Shown here in pieces: positions 1 to 10,575 of a DNA stretch of 64,000 nt. The position numbers and the translations under genes are program-made. Source of the stretch: Galeopsis tetrahit (Eukaryota; Streptophyta; Magnoliopsida; Lamiales; Lamiaceae). The notes beneath the pieces are model-generated. The model saw only the letters and a list, made by a program, of their open reading frames with translations, searched no databases and had not been told where the DNA came from. The first letter of the stretch is position 1, and each line of letters opens with the position of its first letter. The stretch lies in assembly GCA_963675135.1 (NCBI GenBank), contig OY776131.1, forward strand, positions 21,939,881 to 22,003,880, read 5' to 3'.

Positions 1-1
1 A

Positions 2-2791
2 CACTTTGCTGGAATTTCAAAGACAAGATTTCTCACTGATGAGGAAGTTTTTGCAAAGTTGGTGGATGATAAGATCAATGAAGAGAAGGAAAGGAAAGCT
101 AAGGGCATCAAACACCCTGATAGTAGCTCAAATGATGATGACTCCCCTGATGATCCCTCAAACCCTTCAAAACCCAACCCTCCTGAAACCCCTCGAGCCA
201 ATCTCCCTAAGCCTTCTGTATCAGAAAGCCTATCCAACCCTCCTAAAACCTATCATAGGAAAGGCTCTGTATCTTCAGAGGTGTTGACCAAGGGTGGTAA
301 CACAACCAAAGACACGTCTGCCAATGAAGGTTCTTCTGAACCCAAGGCACAGCCTAAAGATGTGGAGGTTCCTATTCTAGAGGCTGGTTTGGTTAAGGCC
401 TATTCAGTGTCAGATGAGTTGGACACTGATCAGCCCTTAATCATTCAGGATGACTCGGTGGCTGTTGATATAAGCACTTTGATCTCCCCACAACTGCCAT
501 CTTTGAACCTTGTTGAAGGTAGAGATGCTGCAGGATTAGGTGATGGAGTTGAAAAGGAGAACTTAGTGGAAAAATCAGAGGGAGTAGTAGATGAGAGAGA
601 TGTGGTGATCACTAGGATAGTGAGTGTACCACCAAATGAGGGTGATATAAGTGAGGAAGGGCAGGTTATTCTTGAAGTCAAATCTGAACTTCAAGAATCC
701 CTTGATGAGAGGAGGCCTGTTCCTTTAAGTGAGGAAATCTTGAATGAAGGGAGAAAAGAAATAGTTGAAAATGAGGAGAAGACTGCTGATGTATCAGAGT
801 CTTATGAAAAAGAAATTGAGGGAGATAAATGTGTTTTTACTGACTCATTTGATTTGTCTGATATTGCAGGTATAACCTTTGATCAAATTTTTGCAGATGA
901 ACTCTTAACAGATGCACCCATCCAAGTTGATAGTGGATCAGCACAAGCCTTGCTTGGGATGCAATCAGAGAAGTTGGATTCCTTGGCTCATCAAGTCCAA
1001 ACAGCTCATGCAGAAACCACTGGAGCCTTGGATGAGCATGGAAGAACCTTGGCATCTGTAGAAATGAGGCTAACCGGCTCAGAGGATGTGGTGTTGCCTA
1101 CCTTGGAAGCAAGGATCAGTGGAGTTGAGACTGGTCTGCAAACCATCTCCACTGAAGTCATCAAAGCTAAGAACACCATGAGGTCAGTTTCAAAGGATGT
1201 AAAGAAAGAGCAGTCCTTGCTAAGAATCAACCACAATAGGAATGTGAAGACATTGAGGTCAGTGGTGAAGAAAGCTCTTGGAAGAAAGACTGCCCTGCAC
1301 AGGCAAAGAGCTGAAGAGCAAAGGCTAGCTATGGTGAAAGCAGCCTCAGAAAACTTTTCCCAAGAGGTGTTGGCTAACATTGCTGAAGGTGCAGTGGCCA
1401 ATCTCACTGAGCTCCTTAAAGCCCAGCTGGATGCATCTCTAAAGGCAACCATGGAGGAGGTTGTCCAACAGAAAATGAAGCCTGTTCTTGCCTTCCTTAG
1501 CTTGAGCAGTGATAGGATGCAAAATATACATGATGAGAATGTATATCTGTTGGAGGAAATGAAGTCTCTAACCCAAGCCCAGTCCTTATTGGCATCTACT
1601 ATGAGTGAATTGAAGCCTGAATGTTTTGATGCTGCCAAAAAGGGGGAAAGGGAAAGAGCAAGGGCAAAAGGTGCCTTAGTGATTGGAAGTCCAGTGAAAG
1701 GAAAAGACAAAGCACCCGAAAGAAAGGGAAAGGAGCCAGCAGTGCTGAACTTAGATGAATTGGATGAAGAGGAGCAATTGGCACTTGCTTTGAAGAATTC
1801 AATGGCCTCAGCTCAAGAGGAAAGAGTGAGGTTACAACAAAGACTAGGTGGTAAAGTGTCTGGTTTGGACAAAGATGCTGAAGGTGTCCAAACTAGAGGA
1901 AAGATCAAGAGGGCAAAAGGAAAGAAAAGACAAGCTGAAACATTTACTGATTTTCCTAACAGTCTTGATCTTCCACCTGAATTCAGAGTTATTGATGATG
2001 AGCCTATCTTAAAGAAGGTCAAAGCTGCTGAAAAGCCCAAGAATGCTGAAAAGGACAAGTCTTCTGAATCTGCCAAAGATGCTGAAGGTCCCAAGTCCAC
2101 TGAAGATATTGAAGAACTGTTTGCTGAAGGATTTGGACCTGAACCTAAGAAGAATACAACTGTCCTAGCTGATGATCCATCAAAGCTATTTCATGAAGGG
2201 TTTGGCAAAGACCCTGAAACCCAACAGAAACTGGCCATGATGAGGGCCCAAGAAAAGATGGATTTATTGGATGAAGCACAAAGAGCAAGAGATAAGAGAA
2301 GAGCAGACTTCCAGAAGCCAAGAAGGAATAGAGCAACATATAACAAGATGAAGCCACAACTACTAATCTCAATGGATACCAAATATCCTCACTTGGATAA
2401 ATGGGTGCCAATTAAGCTGAATGACTCATGGGAGGAAGCCAAAAGGGAGTATGTCTATGATCAATATGTCATTGACAGATGGAATGGAAGAGATGCCAAC
2501 TCCACTTTTGCTGAGTTCATGATAGAGTACTACAGAGAGCTCTATCAACAATTGCTTGCAGCTGCTTACATTGCAAGATTTGAACTCACAGCTCCCAAGC
2601 CAATCATATACATGCCTCCAAAGCTTGATGGATGGATTGACCAAGCAAGAATCCTGAGAGAATTCACTGAGATCCTCAAGCTAAACAAGATGGTTCTTGG
2701 ACCTAAGGGAACAAACCAAGAAGCCATGGCCTTGAAAAGAAGAGTGTGGGCACAATATGGGATGGTGCCACCTCCTGAGGATGACCTTTGA
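2..2791 (+). CDS. Env-like / coiled-coil ORF of SIRE-A (5' end outside window)
   Basis: A single open frame of about 929 codons is already open at the left edge. There is no convincing ATG near its beginning, so the true start lies outside the window. The first third is acidic and rich in Pro, Ser and Glu. A middle stretch (roughly residues 315-480) has heptad-like Leu/Ala/Glu/Lys patterns suggesting a coiled coil. A Lys/Glu-rich part follows, then a pair of similar short motifs (LFAEGFGPEP and LFHEGFGKDP), then a more hydrophobic C-terminus. No protease, integrase or RT motif is present. Its place between pol (off-window) and the polypurine tract matches the extra ORF of Sireviruses, often called env-like although envelope function is unproven. 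No signal peptide or clear membrane helix is seen in the visible part. The intact frame over 2.8 kb suggests a fairly young element. Confidence 0.7.
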   Translation, partial: HFAGISKTRFLTDEEVFAKLVDDKINEEKERKAKGIKHPDSSSNDDDSPDDPSNPSKPNPPETPRANLPKPSVSESLSNPPKTYHRKGSVSSEVLTKGGNTTKDTSANEGSSEPKAQPKDVEVPILEAGLVKAYSVSDELDTDQPLIIQDDSVAVDISTLISPQLPSLNLVEGRDAAGLGDGVEKENLVEKSEGVVDERDVVITRIVSVPPNEGDISEEGQVILEVKSELQESLDERRPVPLSEEILNEGRKEIVENEEKTADVSESYEKEIEGDKCVFTDSFDLSDIAGITFDQIFADELLTDAPIQVDSGSAQALLGMQSEKLDSLAHQVQTAHAETTGALDEHGRTLASVEMRLTGSEDVVLPTLEARISGVETGLQTISTEVIKAKNTMRSVSKDVKKEQSLLRINHNRNVKTLRSVVKKALGRKTALHRQRAEEQRLAMVKAASENFSQEVLANIAEGAVANLTELLKAQLDASLKATMEEVVQQKMKPVLAFLSLSSDRMQNIHDENVYLLEEMKSLTQAQSLLASTMSELKPECFDAAKKGERERARAKGALVIGSPVKGKDKAPERKGKEPAVLNLDELDEEEQLALALKNSMASAQEERVRLQQRLGGKVSGLDKDAEGVQTRGKIKRAKGKKRQAETFTDFPNSLDLPPEFRVIDDEPILKKVKAAEKPKNAEKDKSSESAKDAEGPKSTEDIEELFAEGFGPEPKKNTTVLADDPSKLFHEGFGKDPETQQKLAMMRAQEKMDLLDEAQRARDKRRADFQKPRRNRATYNKMKPQLLISMDTKYPHLDKWVPIKLNDSWEEAKREYVYDQYVIDRWNGRDANSTFAEFMIEYYRELYQQLLAAAYIARFELTAPKPIIYMPPKLDGWIDQARILREFTEILKLNKMVLGPKGTNQEAMALKRRVWAQYGMVPPPEDDL

Positions 2792-3255
2792 AATGGCTAA
2801 GTCTTCTGAACTTTTTTTGATTGATTGATCAACTATGCTGAAATATGGTCAAAACTACTGATGGTGTGTGATAACCTGATTGCTCTGATATGCTCTGGAT
2901 GCTCTGATATAAGCATCATGCTCTGATGATGAAAAACTTGTATATGCTTTGAATTGCTATATTGAAATGCTCTGATGTATTTAGTGTTATTTGATTCATG
3001 CTCTGATATGTTAACTTCAACTATCAACATGCTTGTAATGATTTTCAAATGAATGATAGTTGAACTTATTTTGAATCAAGAAACACTCATCTCTCTATTT
3101 CTATCTATGAAACCTATTTGCAACATGAATGGTGAGTACACTAACACATTGTTTTTTTTTCAGGACAATTGACCTTAGTCATGTCTTCTGAAGACAGATG
3201 TAATAGGTGTAGCCTAAATCTCTTTTGCATAAGTTGTATAGGTTTTGGCATCATC
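2792..3255 (+). repeat. Spacer with dispersed TGCTCTGAT motifs
   Basis: This is the non-coding 3' spacer of SIRE-A. TGCTCTGAT or a one-base variant starts at 2881, 2891, 2900, 2919, 2968 and 2999. Similar GCTCTGAT motifs lie in the matching spacer of SIRE-B1 (about 42856 and 42974). No coding potential is seen. Confidence 0.6.
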
Positions 3256-3268
3256 AAAAAGGGGGAAA
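3256..3268 (+). promoter_or_regulatory. Polypurine tract of SIRE-A
   Basis: Five A, five G and three A lie just before the LTR start, preceded by CATC. This is the plus-strand primer position in Copia elements. Confidence 0.85.
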
Positions 3269-4008
3269 TTGTTGGGAATAAAATGAGATATGTTTTGATC
3301 TAATACCAAAACCCCCTGAGACATGCCTAAGTCAAGATTAAGTATGTTCTAGAAATGTTAAGAACATATAGTATAAAGGCTAGATGAGGAGCTAATATGT
3401 TAGGTAGCTCTTAGTTGATTAGATGCACAATTTGAGGGGGAACACATGCTTTGAAGTCCATCAAGAACAAGTCCCCTCAAGGCTCAAATTCTGGAATAAT
3501 GATCAAGTCCACTGAAGGACAAGTATGCTGATCAGATGAGTTGTCCAGACAAGTTGTCTCAGCACAATCAATTCAGAAGAAGTGTACTGAAAGCTTGAGG
3601 TCAACCATGCTGAAGAGACAACTACACCCTAGAGATCCTCAATGAATCATGCTAAGATCACTTTGAAGTGAAGCAAAGGGTATGAGCCAAGTCATCTGAA
3701 GAAGGGCAAGCAAACCTTGCTGATAAGCAAGAGTGCTGATAGTGATAAGGAGAGTTGTCCAAATGATGAGGAATGTTGTCCCATCATTGGAACAACCTTC
3801 AGAAGTCATGTCCATGTCCTAACAAGAGAATCTGAAAGTCAGATATTGGGAAGAGTGCTGCAGAATGAAGACAAAGTTCTTACAGCCGTTTATTTCCCAA
3901 ATGAGGACGTGTCACTATTAAGATTCTGTCTTCAAAGTTGAAGAACTAAAAGAAGAGATTTATGGACATTTGGGGCTGCCTCTCCAACGGGCAAATCCTT
4001 CATTTGTC

Positions 4009-4018
4009 TATAAATACA
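4009..4018 (+). promoter_or_regulatory. TATA-like box in SIRE-A LTR
   Basis: CTATAAATAC lies mid-LTR, downstream of CTCCAACGGG. The related LTR at 16.8 kb has the same context with CTATATAAAT. Confidence 0.55.
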
Positions 4019-4850
4019 GAAGTGTGAAGACCATTTGAAAGCACCTGAACAGAATCCAACTACACAAGAATTCTGAAGCTCATAGAACTTTCATAGCTTT
4101 CAAAGACTATCTTAGTCTTCAAACACTTCATCTAAGCTGTACTGCATTGTATATCCATACACAAGCTTAGAGAGATATCTTATCCTTATACACTGGTCTT
4201 CATTGTAAATGATATCTCATTAGTTGGAACCTTACTTCAACCCTTACCCCTTTCAAGAGTGAAAGAGAGAAGGTTGTAGTAGTAGAAGTGGTAGGAGCTG
4301 ACTGTTGAGAGAAGAACAGTTCAGTTCTGAGTTGAGAAGAGGGTACTAGGACTCTAGACATCCTACGGATCAATTCACCAAGGAGTGGTGTTATTGATCA
4401 AGTGCACCTTGGCACTATAAAACAAGTTAATTCCAAGAGTGAAGGAATTATCCTGTTAAATCAGGGAAAGTGGATGTAGGAGCTTGAGTCTCTGAACCAC
4501 TATAAACTCTTGTGTTGATTTACCTTCAAAGTACTTTCATACATTCAACACTACACACAAAACTAATCTTTCAAAGATTACATATTCAAAGACTGTGCAA
4601 AACCTATTTGGACAAGTTCCCTGAAACTGGACTGTATTGATTGACTGAGTGCTTTCAGAAACTAAACGAGTCTAAACTAAAAGGGCCAACCACTATTCCG
4701 CACATCTAACTCCCCTATATAGTTATTCAACTAAGTACTCAATAGTACTTAGTAGTTTGATTATCTTAGAAGAGTTAAACATCTTCAGGAGAGTTGTCCA
4801 AGACAACCCTGCTGAGCTCTGGTTTGATTTTAGTCAAAAAGAATTTGCAT

Positions 4851-4882
4851 ACAAGTGTATTCCCCCCCCCCCATACACTTGT
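4851..4882. repeat. Stem-loop with poly-C loop near LTR end
   Basis: ACAAGTGTAT and ATACACTTGT form a perfect 10-bp stem around a loop of one T and eleven C. It lies about 24 bp before the LTR terminus. A related LTR (17676-17711) has a different but still perfect stem at the same place. Confidence 0.8.
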
Positions 4883-5125
4883 TATATACTCCTTCCAGGA
4901 CCAACAAACACTATAATTTATTTATTTTTTGTGTTTTGATTAAAATTCTAAAATATTCATATAATGTATTGATGCGGCCAAAATATGTCATCTCCTGAAA
5001 TAACGACACGTGGATATAAGATGAATTAAACTCGTTTGCTATGAGTGATGATTTTGTAGAATGGATTAATACACCCCTGAATATAGAGAAAGAGACAGGC
5101 CCAAACCTGATCTTCAGCTTATGTC

Positions 5126-5185
5126 CCTGGCCCAAGTATCCGTGGCCCAAATACCCCTGGCTCAAGTATCCGTGGCCCAAGTATC
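5126..5185 (+). repeat. Four 15-bp direct repeats in LTR U3
   Basis: The units CCTGGCCCAAGTATC, CGTGGCCCAAATACC, CCTGGCTCAAGTATC and CGTGGCCCAAGTATC lie head to tail. The array is kept in the 3' LTR (near 12024-12083). Repeated U3 units often act as enhancers, but that is inference here. Confidence 0.8.
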
Positions 5186-5353
5186 CTTAACAAATGAGGC
5201 CTGAAAGGAATGAAGAGAGAGGAGATAGGAGAGTGGTAACTGGTACCAGAAATCTCGGAGAAAAAAGAGGTCAGAGGGAGGACCGAGTCTTAGGGAGCAG
5301 TTGAGAGGTAAGCGGGAGAAATATTCTCCTTTCCTCCCAGGAAAACGGTCAGG

Positions 5354-5361
5354 TATAAAAG
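5354..5361 (+). promoter_or_regulatory. TATA box of Tat-B LTR
   Basis: TATAAAAG lies in the LTR and is preserved at 12247-12254 in the 3' copy. Confidence 0.65.
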
Positions 5362-5545
5362 AAGGTCTAATTACTGTTTTGACTACGGTTTTTTACACAC
5401 ATACGAACTACACATACTTTCACACGAAATATAGAGAAAACTCTCATAAATATGATGATTCTTGCGAGAACTATCCCTCAAATCTGGGGAAAGTTCCTCT
5501 TTGATTGTTAAAAGAGCTCATCTGACTTAAGCGTCGGAGATTCCC

Positions 5546-5565
5546 CGCCGGAATCCCTTCCGGCG
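5546..5565. repeat. GC stem-loop in Tat-B LTR
   Basis: CGCCGGAA and TTCCGGCG form a perfect 8-bp stem around the loop TCCC. It sits between GCGTCGGAG and TTTTGCAGGT. Tat-A has an equivalent hairpin with another stem sequence at 18540-18563. Confidence 0.75.
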
Positions 5566-5705
5566 TGGTTTTGCAGGTCCTTTGGAGCTGTGGAGAGGAT
5601 TTCTCGTGGAAATTCTTCTTGAAAGGTGACGATTCCAACTAGAGACAACCTTAATCCGAGCAAGAAGATTCGGTATCCCTCATCGTTACTTTTTGACGCA
5701 ACAAC

Positions 5706-5717
5706 TGGCGCCGTCAG
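5706..5717 (+). promoter_or_regulatory. Primer binding site of Tat-B
   Basis: TGGCGCCGTCAG starts two bases after the LTR end, the same spacing as in Tat-A. The priming tRNA was not assigned. Confidence 0.7.
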
Positions 5718-7592
5718 ATTAATGTGAGGTTGTTAGACGAACTACTAAAGAGGGAAATGATATGTTTGTATAAGAAACATAAGTTCTATAATGAGAACAT
5801 GTGTGTAGTCTGATAAAAAGTGATTGTGATAATATTTGCATCAACAGTCATTTTCTGATTATTATGTTGAAAGGGTAAGTGAAATATATATTAAGACTTG
5901 CAGTAGTGTTTATCTCTTAGCTATTATGCTGTGAAAAATGTGATATATGAGGTAGCATGCATTGTCTTGGCTAATTGATTGATACTAATCTGATACTTGA
6001 ATGAGACTCGTCGATGTGATGAATTTGAGTGAGAAGAATAATTTACCTGTGATAGATAGAATCGTGATAAACTATTATATGTTGTGATTTGCATAAATGA
6101 CTACTCCTTAACTAAGATGTTGTGGAGAATGATTTAAATCTATTTAGTTTAGCGTGAATGTTAATCGTTTCAATCAATATGTTGCGAAAATATGAGATGT
6201 ATTGTATATGTGGAAAGATTCGCACGAGAATACACCTTTTATTGAATGAGCATTAGAGTATTGACAAATCATGTACCAAATCTTGGTACAAATTGTTATT
6301 TAACCTTTTTGTTTCGAGAAATTTTGAGGAGGTCCAGCCCAGAAACCCTTAAGAACTCTGGGAGTGCTGAAAACGCAAGAGGTTCTGGAGGGGTATTCAA
6401 GGCCTCGAGGTTCATGATCCAGATCGGTGGAGGTTCTGGAGGAATATTCAGGTCCCCGAGGGCTGGTAGAGATATGGAATATTCAGGTCCCCGAGGGCTG
6501 GCAGAGATATGGAGTATTCCAGTCCCCGAGGGCTGGCAGAGATATGGAGTATTAAAGGCCCCGAGGGCTGACAGAGACCTAAGGGTCCAGGTCCGTGAGG
6601 GCTAGCTGAGATTTGATGAGTACATCGGTACTAATGGTTAGTACAAGTGTTTGATAAAACCTATATTAGATATTTTTTATTAATTTGATATTACTATAAG
6701 TATGTGTTTAGGAGATTGACCTATAGGATTCGAGGCTACTTTTTTCCGTTGAATTAAGCATGGTCCCCTTGAGCTTACATGGTTAATTTATGTAGATATT
6801 TTAGAAATGATATTGGAATTAGAATAACTTGAAATCTTAGAAGCATGCATATATGAGTAGGTAATTCATATGTTGAGTTCTGTGACTACTTTATGTGGGA
6901 GAATTGAGGATGACTATGGTTCTGGAAACGAAGGCTAACATAGCTATTTTCAAATTGTGTATGATTGACATGTTTCTATACTTTATATATGATTTCACAT
7001 TATAGATTGTGCCTATTCAGGTCCTTGAGATCAAAAAATGAAAAGTGCTACTTCTTACCATTTTATTTTTAAATAATGATATGTCTTGAGTTATGTCTCG
7101 TTTAGGACCTTGAAGCTTGTATGTATTAGAAATACTCATTCATGAAGAAACGTTGAGAATTGAATATTCATTGTAATTTTCATTTGAAGAGATTATTTGA
7201 TAGAGCACGATCCATTTTATTTTTTATTTTTAGAGTGGAAGTTGATTTGATTTGTTTGTTCGATGCTATGATGTTTTATTTCTGAAAAGACAATGAATTT
7301 TTAATATTGCATGAGATGATTCTTTTTTAGTGATGAAACATGATTTGAGCATTCTGAGGTACTTAAGGGCCAGTAGCCCTAAGTAACTGAAATGATAAGT
7401 ACGAGCGTTTTGAGGTATTTTAGGGCAAATATCCCTAATTGAGTGAAATGATAAGCCTGAAAACTAAAGTTGATGAAATGATGGAGATGAATGGAGAAAG
7501 AAGGAGAGAAACCGTACCAAGGAAGTCCAGTCCGGAGAGATACAGGAATTTGAGGAGGATTTGAAATGCAGGGGAAGAAGAAACAGCATGTT
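5718..7592 (+). other. Non-coding leader region of Tat-B
   Basis: It is AT-rich without credible coding frames. The only clear structure is the 35-bp tandem array at 6441-6612. A frame running across that array (6246-6605) is judged incidental, because the repeat length is not a multiple of three and no family is recognisable. Confidence 0.6.
6441..6612 (+). repeat. 35-bp tandem repeat, about five units
   Basis: Units start at 6441, 6476, 6511, 6546 and 6581 and share the core CCCCGAGGGCTGGCAGAGAT. The last unit is degenerate. Confidence 0.85.
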
Positions 7593-7972
7593 CAGGCCCT
7601 CGGGGAAGGTTCGAAAAATATACCTCTCTGAAAATAGAACCAACAGAAGTTTTAGAGGTAGCAGGAGATTACCCTCACGTGAAGTTCCCTTACTTCAGAA
7701 ACAGAGGTCCGCAGAACCCCAAATCTGATAAGTTCTGTCGATTTCACAACGACTACGGCTACGATACAAATCAGTGCTGGCACTTAAAGGATGAGATAGA
7801 GAGGATAATCCAAGTAGGTCATCTTAAAGAGTTCACATTCACGGACACGCAGGGCCCTCGAGGGCTAAAAAGAAAAGACCAAGAGGGGAAACCAGACGAG
7901 AATAAGAGAGAGCAGAGAAAGGATACGGAGGATCAACCTCCTCCCCCTAAAAAAAGGGGACAATCCACATGA
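7593..7972 (+). pseudogene. Gag remnant of Tat type in Tat-B
   Basis: An open stretch of about 125 codons without its own ATG aligns residue by residue with the zinc-knuckle-proximal part of the Tat-A Gag (20100-20470). The shared motif is FCRFHN.YG.DTNQC..LKDE, a Cys/His pattern typical of Tat-lineage Gag, followed by GHLKEF and a Pro/Lys tail (PPPPKKRG). Everything upstream (the capsid domain) and downstream (protease, RT, RNase H, integrase) is gone. It is therefore a relic inside a non-autonomous element, not a working gene. The frame stays open over this stretch, which could reflect recent shared descent or weak selection on a nucleic-acid-binding peptide. I favour descent. Confidence 0.75.
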
Positions 7973-9137
7973 TCTTGGGAGACCCTCTTTGGTGTATCTT
8001 TACAGGATTGATTTGGGACTGATATACGAGTAAACTGGGAGATCTACATGTCACACCAGAAGCTAAACCAGAACATAATGAAGAAGTTTCTCCTCAGGAG
8101 CTCCCCAAACTTGAGTTGAGTATCCAAGACCTCGAGGTCTAGGAACCAGATCAAGAGACGTAAAATCAATAACCAGGACCTAGGGGTCCAAGACCTTGAG
8201 GTATGTCAGAGATAAGAGTACGTATGAGAACAATTGAGGGCTGCAAAGTCCCTGAGAAATTCGATGGGTAATTTTACCCTCTCGGTAGAGGGGGAAACTT
8301 AGATCTGGTAAGGCGGTTAGCATGAGCCAGGTATGACTTGCATTTATTGATTATGAATTTAATAAGATGTGATGTTTCTGATCATTCTAATGACATTGAC
8401 GTCCCCGTGAATATTTGTGATCATTTTACCTTGTCTACGATGAATAATGATCCCATGAGGAGGAGTTGGAGTTTCTAGAGGTGCTTGAGTAACCCGAGAG
8501 AGCAGGATTACATAAGAGAATAAAGACTGAGTTCAGGGGAGCCTGGGAGGACCCCTAGATTGTTATGAGGTTAGATCTATCCATGTCTTCGTACCTCTGG
8601 ATAGTTCACTGATTTGAAGGGCGTGGAGAGAATTTTGAGATTTGGAGGCGAAACCTCTACATTTGAGATCCTAAAGAGCGAAGCCAAACAACATTGAGAG
8701 GTTGGCGGTTCAGGAAAAGACCATGTGCAATGAAGTTAAACCTCGACCTGCTCGAGGAGCTGTAGATGTACGAGAGATATATGCAACTCCGAAGATGAAT
8801 ATTGAGGTAACAAGTTAGTTCATATTACTTGAGGTTTTTATGTTCCGATAGCTAGGAAATTGATGGCTAAGATGCTAAGACGAAGATGGAGATTACACGA
8901 CTGGCTATGAAACAAACTTCATCATGTTGAGGACTTGAGATCAGATTGCCACCTCCGAGATGCGGCTATGAAGTCAACTTAGTATATCTGTGGGGCAATA
9001 CCCCTGAACGACCAAGGTCAAAGACAATATCCCTGGAGGACTGAAGATGATGTCCCTAAGAAAGGGGTAGAATAAACCTGCAAATACTTTGATTCGAGAA
9101 TGAGAGACACCCTAAGGCCACGAGGCCAATGGGAACC
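7973..9137 (+). other. Non-coding internal region of Tat-B
   Basis: No coding frame of note is present. The sequence is purine-rich with scattered CTCGAGG-type words, and leads into the hairpin array. Confidence 0.55.
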
Positions 9138-9990
9138 TGAGAAATTTGTGTGGGTTCTTGATGAACCCCACCCCAGAGATATTTGTGTAGGTTCTTGATG
9201 AACCTCACCCTGAGAAATTGCGTAGGTCCCTAATGGACCTCACCTTGAGAAATTGCGTAGGTCCCTAATGGACCTCACCCTGAGAAATTGAGCAGGTTCT
9301 GATGAACCTTACTCTGAGAGATTGCGTAGGTCCCTAATCGACCTCACCTTGAGAAATTGAGTAGGTTCTTGAGGAACCTCACCCTGAGAAATTGTGTAGG
9401 TCCCTAATGGACCTCGCCCTGAGAAATTGAACAGGTTCTGATGAACCTTACTCTGAGAAATGGCGAAGGTTCTAATGAACCTCACCCTGAGAAATTGAGT
9501 AGGTTCTGATGAACCTCTGAGAAATTGCGAAGGTTATGATGAATCTCACTCTGAAAAATTGCGAAGGTTCTAATGAACCTCACTCTGAGAAATGGCGAAG
9601 GTATCAATGAACCTCACCCTGAGAAATTGAGTAGGTTCTGATGAACCTTACTCTGAGAAATTGCAAAGGTTCTAATGAACCCCATCCTGTAAAATTGAGC
9701 AGGTTCTGATGAACCTTACTCTGAGAAATTGCGAAGGTTCTAATGAACCTCACCCTGAGAAATTGAGTAGGTTCTGATGAACCTTACTCTGAGAAATTGC
9801 GAAGGTTCTAATGAACCTCACCCTGAGAAATTGAACAGGTTCTGATGAACCTTACTCTGAGAAATTGCGAAGGTTCTGATGAACCTCACTCTGAAAAATT
9901 GTGAAGGTTCTAATTAACCTCGCCTTGAGAAGTTGAGTAAGTTCCAGTGAACCTCACTCTCAGAATTGGCGCGAGTCCACGATAAATCTC
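9138..9990 (+). repeat. Tandem array of about 24 hairpin units (period about 34-38 bp)
   Basis: Each unit is roughly GAGAAATTG(C/A)G.. followed by a short inverted repeat and CTCACCCT or TTACTCT. Three stem versions occur: GGGTTC/GAACCC, AGGTTC/GAACCT and AGGTCC/GGACCT, with 4-5 nt loops. A few units are broken (near 9531, 9600 and 9907). Two unit types alternate in the second half (a GCGAAGG type and a GAGTAGG type), showing expansion as a dimer. Confidence 0.9.
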
Positions 9991-10082
9991 ACTCTAATGA
10001 AAATGCTTAGAGACGGTATTTGGAGCTCTATGATCCAACATACTCCCAGAGTGATAGGAAAGAGGAAAGCTTCATCCACTAT

Positions 10083-10150
10083 AACCTTCGAGGCTAGGGG
10101 GAGTAGGAGCCATATAAGAACTATACGGGGCTATCAAAACCTAAATCAAG
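10083..10150 (+). repeat. First of three polypurine-bearing internal segments in Tat-B
   Basis: A segment with GAGGCTAGGGGGAGTAGG followed by an ACTATACGGGGCTATC-like stretch is echoed at 10669-10725 (GGCTTGGGGGGAATAG) and 11560-11630 (GGCCTGGGGGAGTATG). Each is followed by a TATCA(G/A)A..CAAGTAC-type stretch. Confidence 0.55.
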
Positions 10151-10436
10151 TAAGTACAAGAATCTGAATTCTCTATTTTTTGCGATAATGAAGCCTCAAA
10201 GTCTATATGTGTTAGGAAAATGCCAGAGATACGCATTGCATGAATTTGCTCAAAGGCATAGAAACCTAGCTAAGAGACGCTAAGGCCAAAACATACTTAT
10301 TATCCTAAACACAATATATGACATGCTTACGATGAAAGAGCAATATATATATATATATATGCAAGGAGATAATATGCAGGTACTATAAGAAGAGATGAGA
10401 TAAAGCACAGAAAGTCGAAAAATATTTAAGACGAGG

Positions 10437-10575
10437 GATATTTGCGTGGATTCTTAATGAACCCCACCCTTGAGAAATTTGTGTGGGTTCTTGATATGAA
10501 CCCCACCCCTGAGACATTTGCGTGGGTTCTTGATATGAACCCAACTCCTGATATATTTGCGAGAGTCCTTGATAT
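10437..10575 (+). repeat. Second, shorter hairpin repeat cluster
   Basis: Three to four units of the type TTTGCGTGGGTTCTTGATA then TGAACCCC, a relative of the 9.1-10.0 kb array. Arms GGGTTC/GAACCC are retained with a longer loop. Confidence 0.75.

Larger units (their letters stand above)
1..4906 (+). mobile_element. SIRE-A: 3' part of a Sirevirus-like Ty1/Copia element
   Basis: This is the 3' end of a Copia-type LTR retrotransposon whose gag-pol and 5' LTR lie left of the window. In order it holds a long coiled-coil/env-like ORF, a spacer rich in a TGCTCTGAT motif, a polypurine tract and one LTR that begins TGTTGGGA and ends CCAACA. An extra ORF between pol and the 3' LTR is the hallmark of the Sirevirus (SIRE/Maximus) lineage. 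The lineage call is inference, because pol is not visible. A second copy of the same LTR type begins at 63383. Confidence 0.8.
3270..4906 (+). repeat. 3' LTR of SIRE-A (1637 bp)
   Basis: It starts TGTTGGGA and ends GGACCAACA, so the ends carry the inverted TGTTGG/CCAACA pair. A TATA-like CTATAAATAC lies at 4009-4018. A stem-loop with a poly-C loop lies near the 3' end. The first few hundred bases match 63383-64000. No 5-bp target duplication can be tested, because the 5' LTR is outside the window. Confidence 0.85.
4970..5703 (+). repeat. 5' LTR of Tat-B
   Basis: It begins TGATGCGGCC and ends GACGCAACA, and is nearly collinear with 11866-12588. It contains four 15-bp units (5126-5185) of the type CGTGGCCCAAGTATC, a TATA box, a GC stem-loop and a TTTTGCAGGT motif. 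Confidence 0.85.

Noticed and set aside
6246..6605. 119-codon frame in the Tat-B leader
   Set aside because: It spans a 35-bp tandem repeat, which shifts phase each unit, and resembles nothing known.
9138..9990. Regular short repeats that could look like a CRISPR array
   Set aside because: Plant nuclear context, no unique spacers, units alternate between two similar types and each is an inverted repeat. It is a tandem array inside a retroelement.
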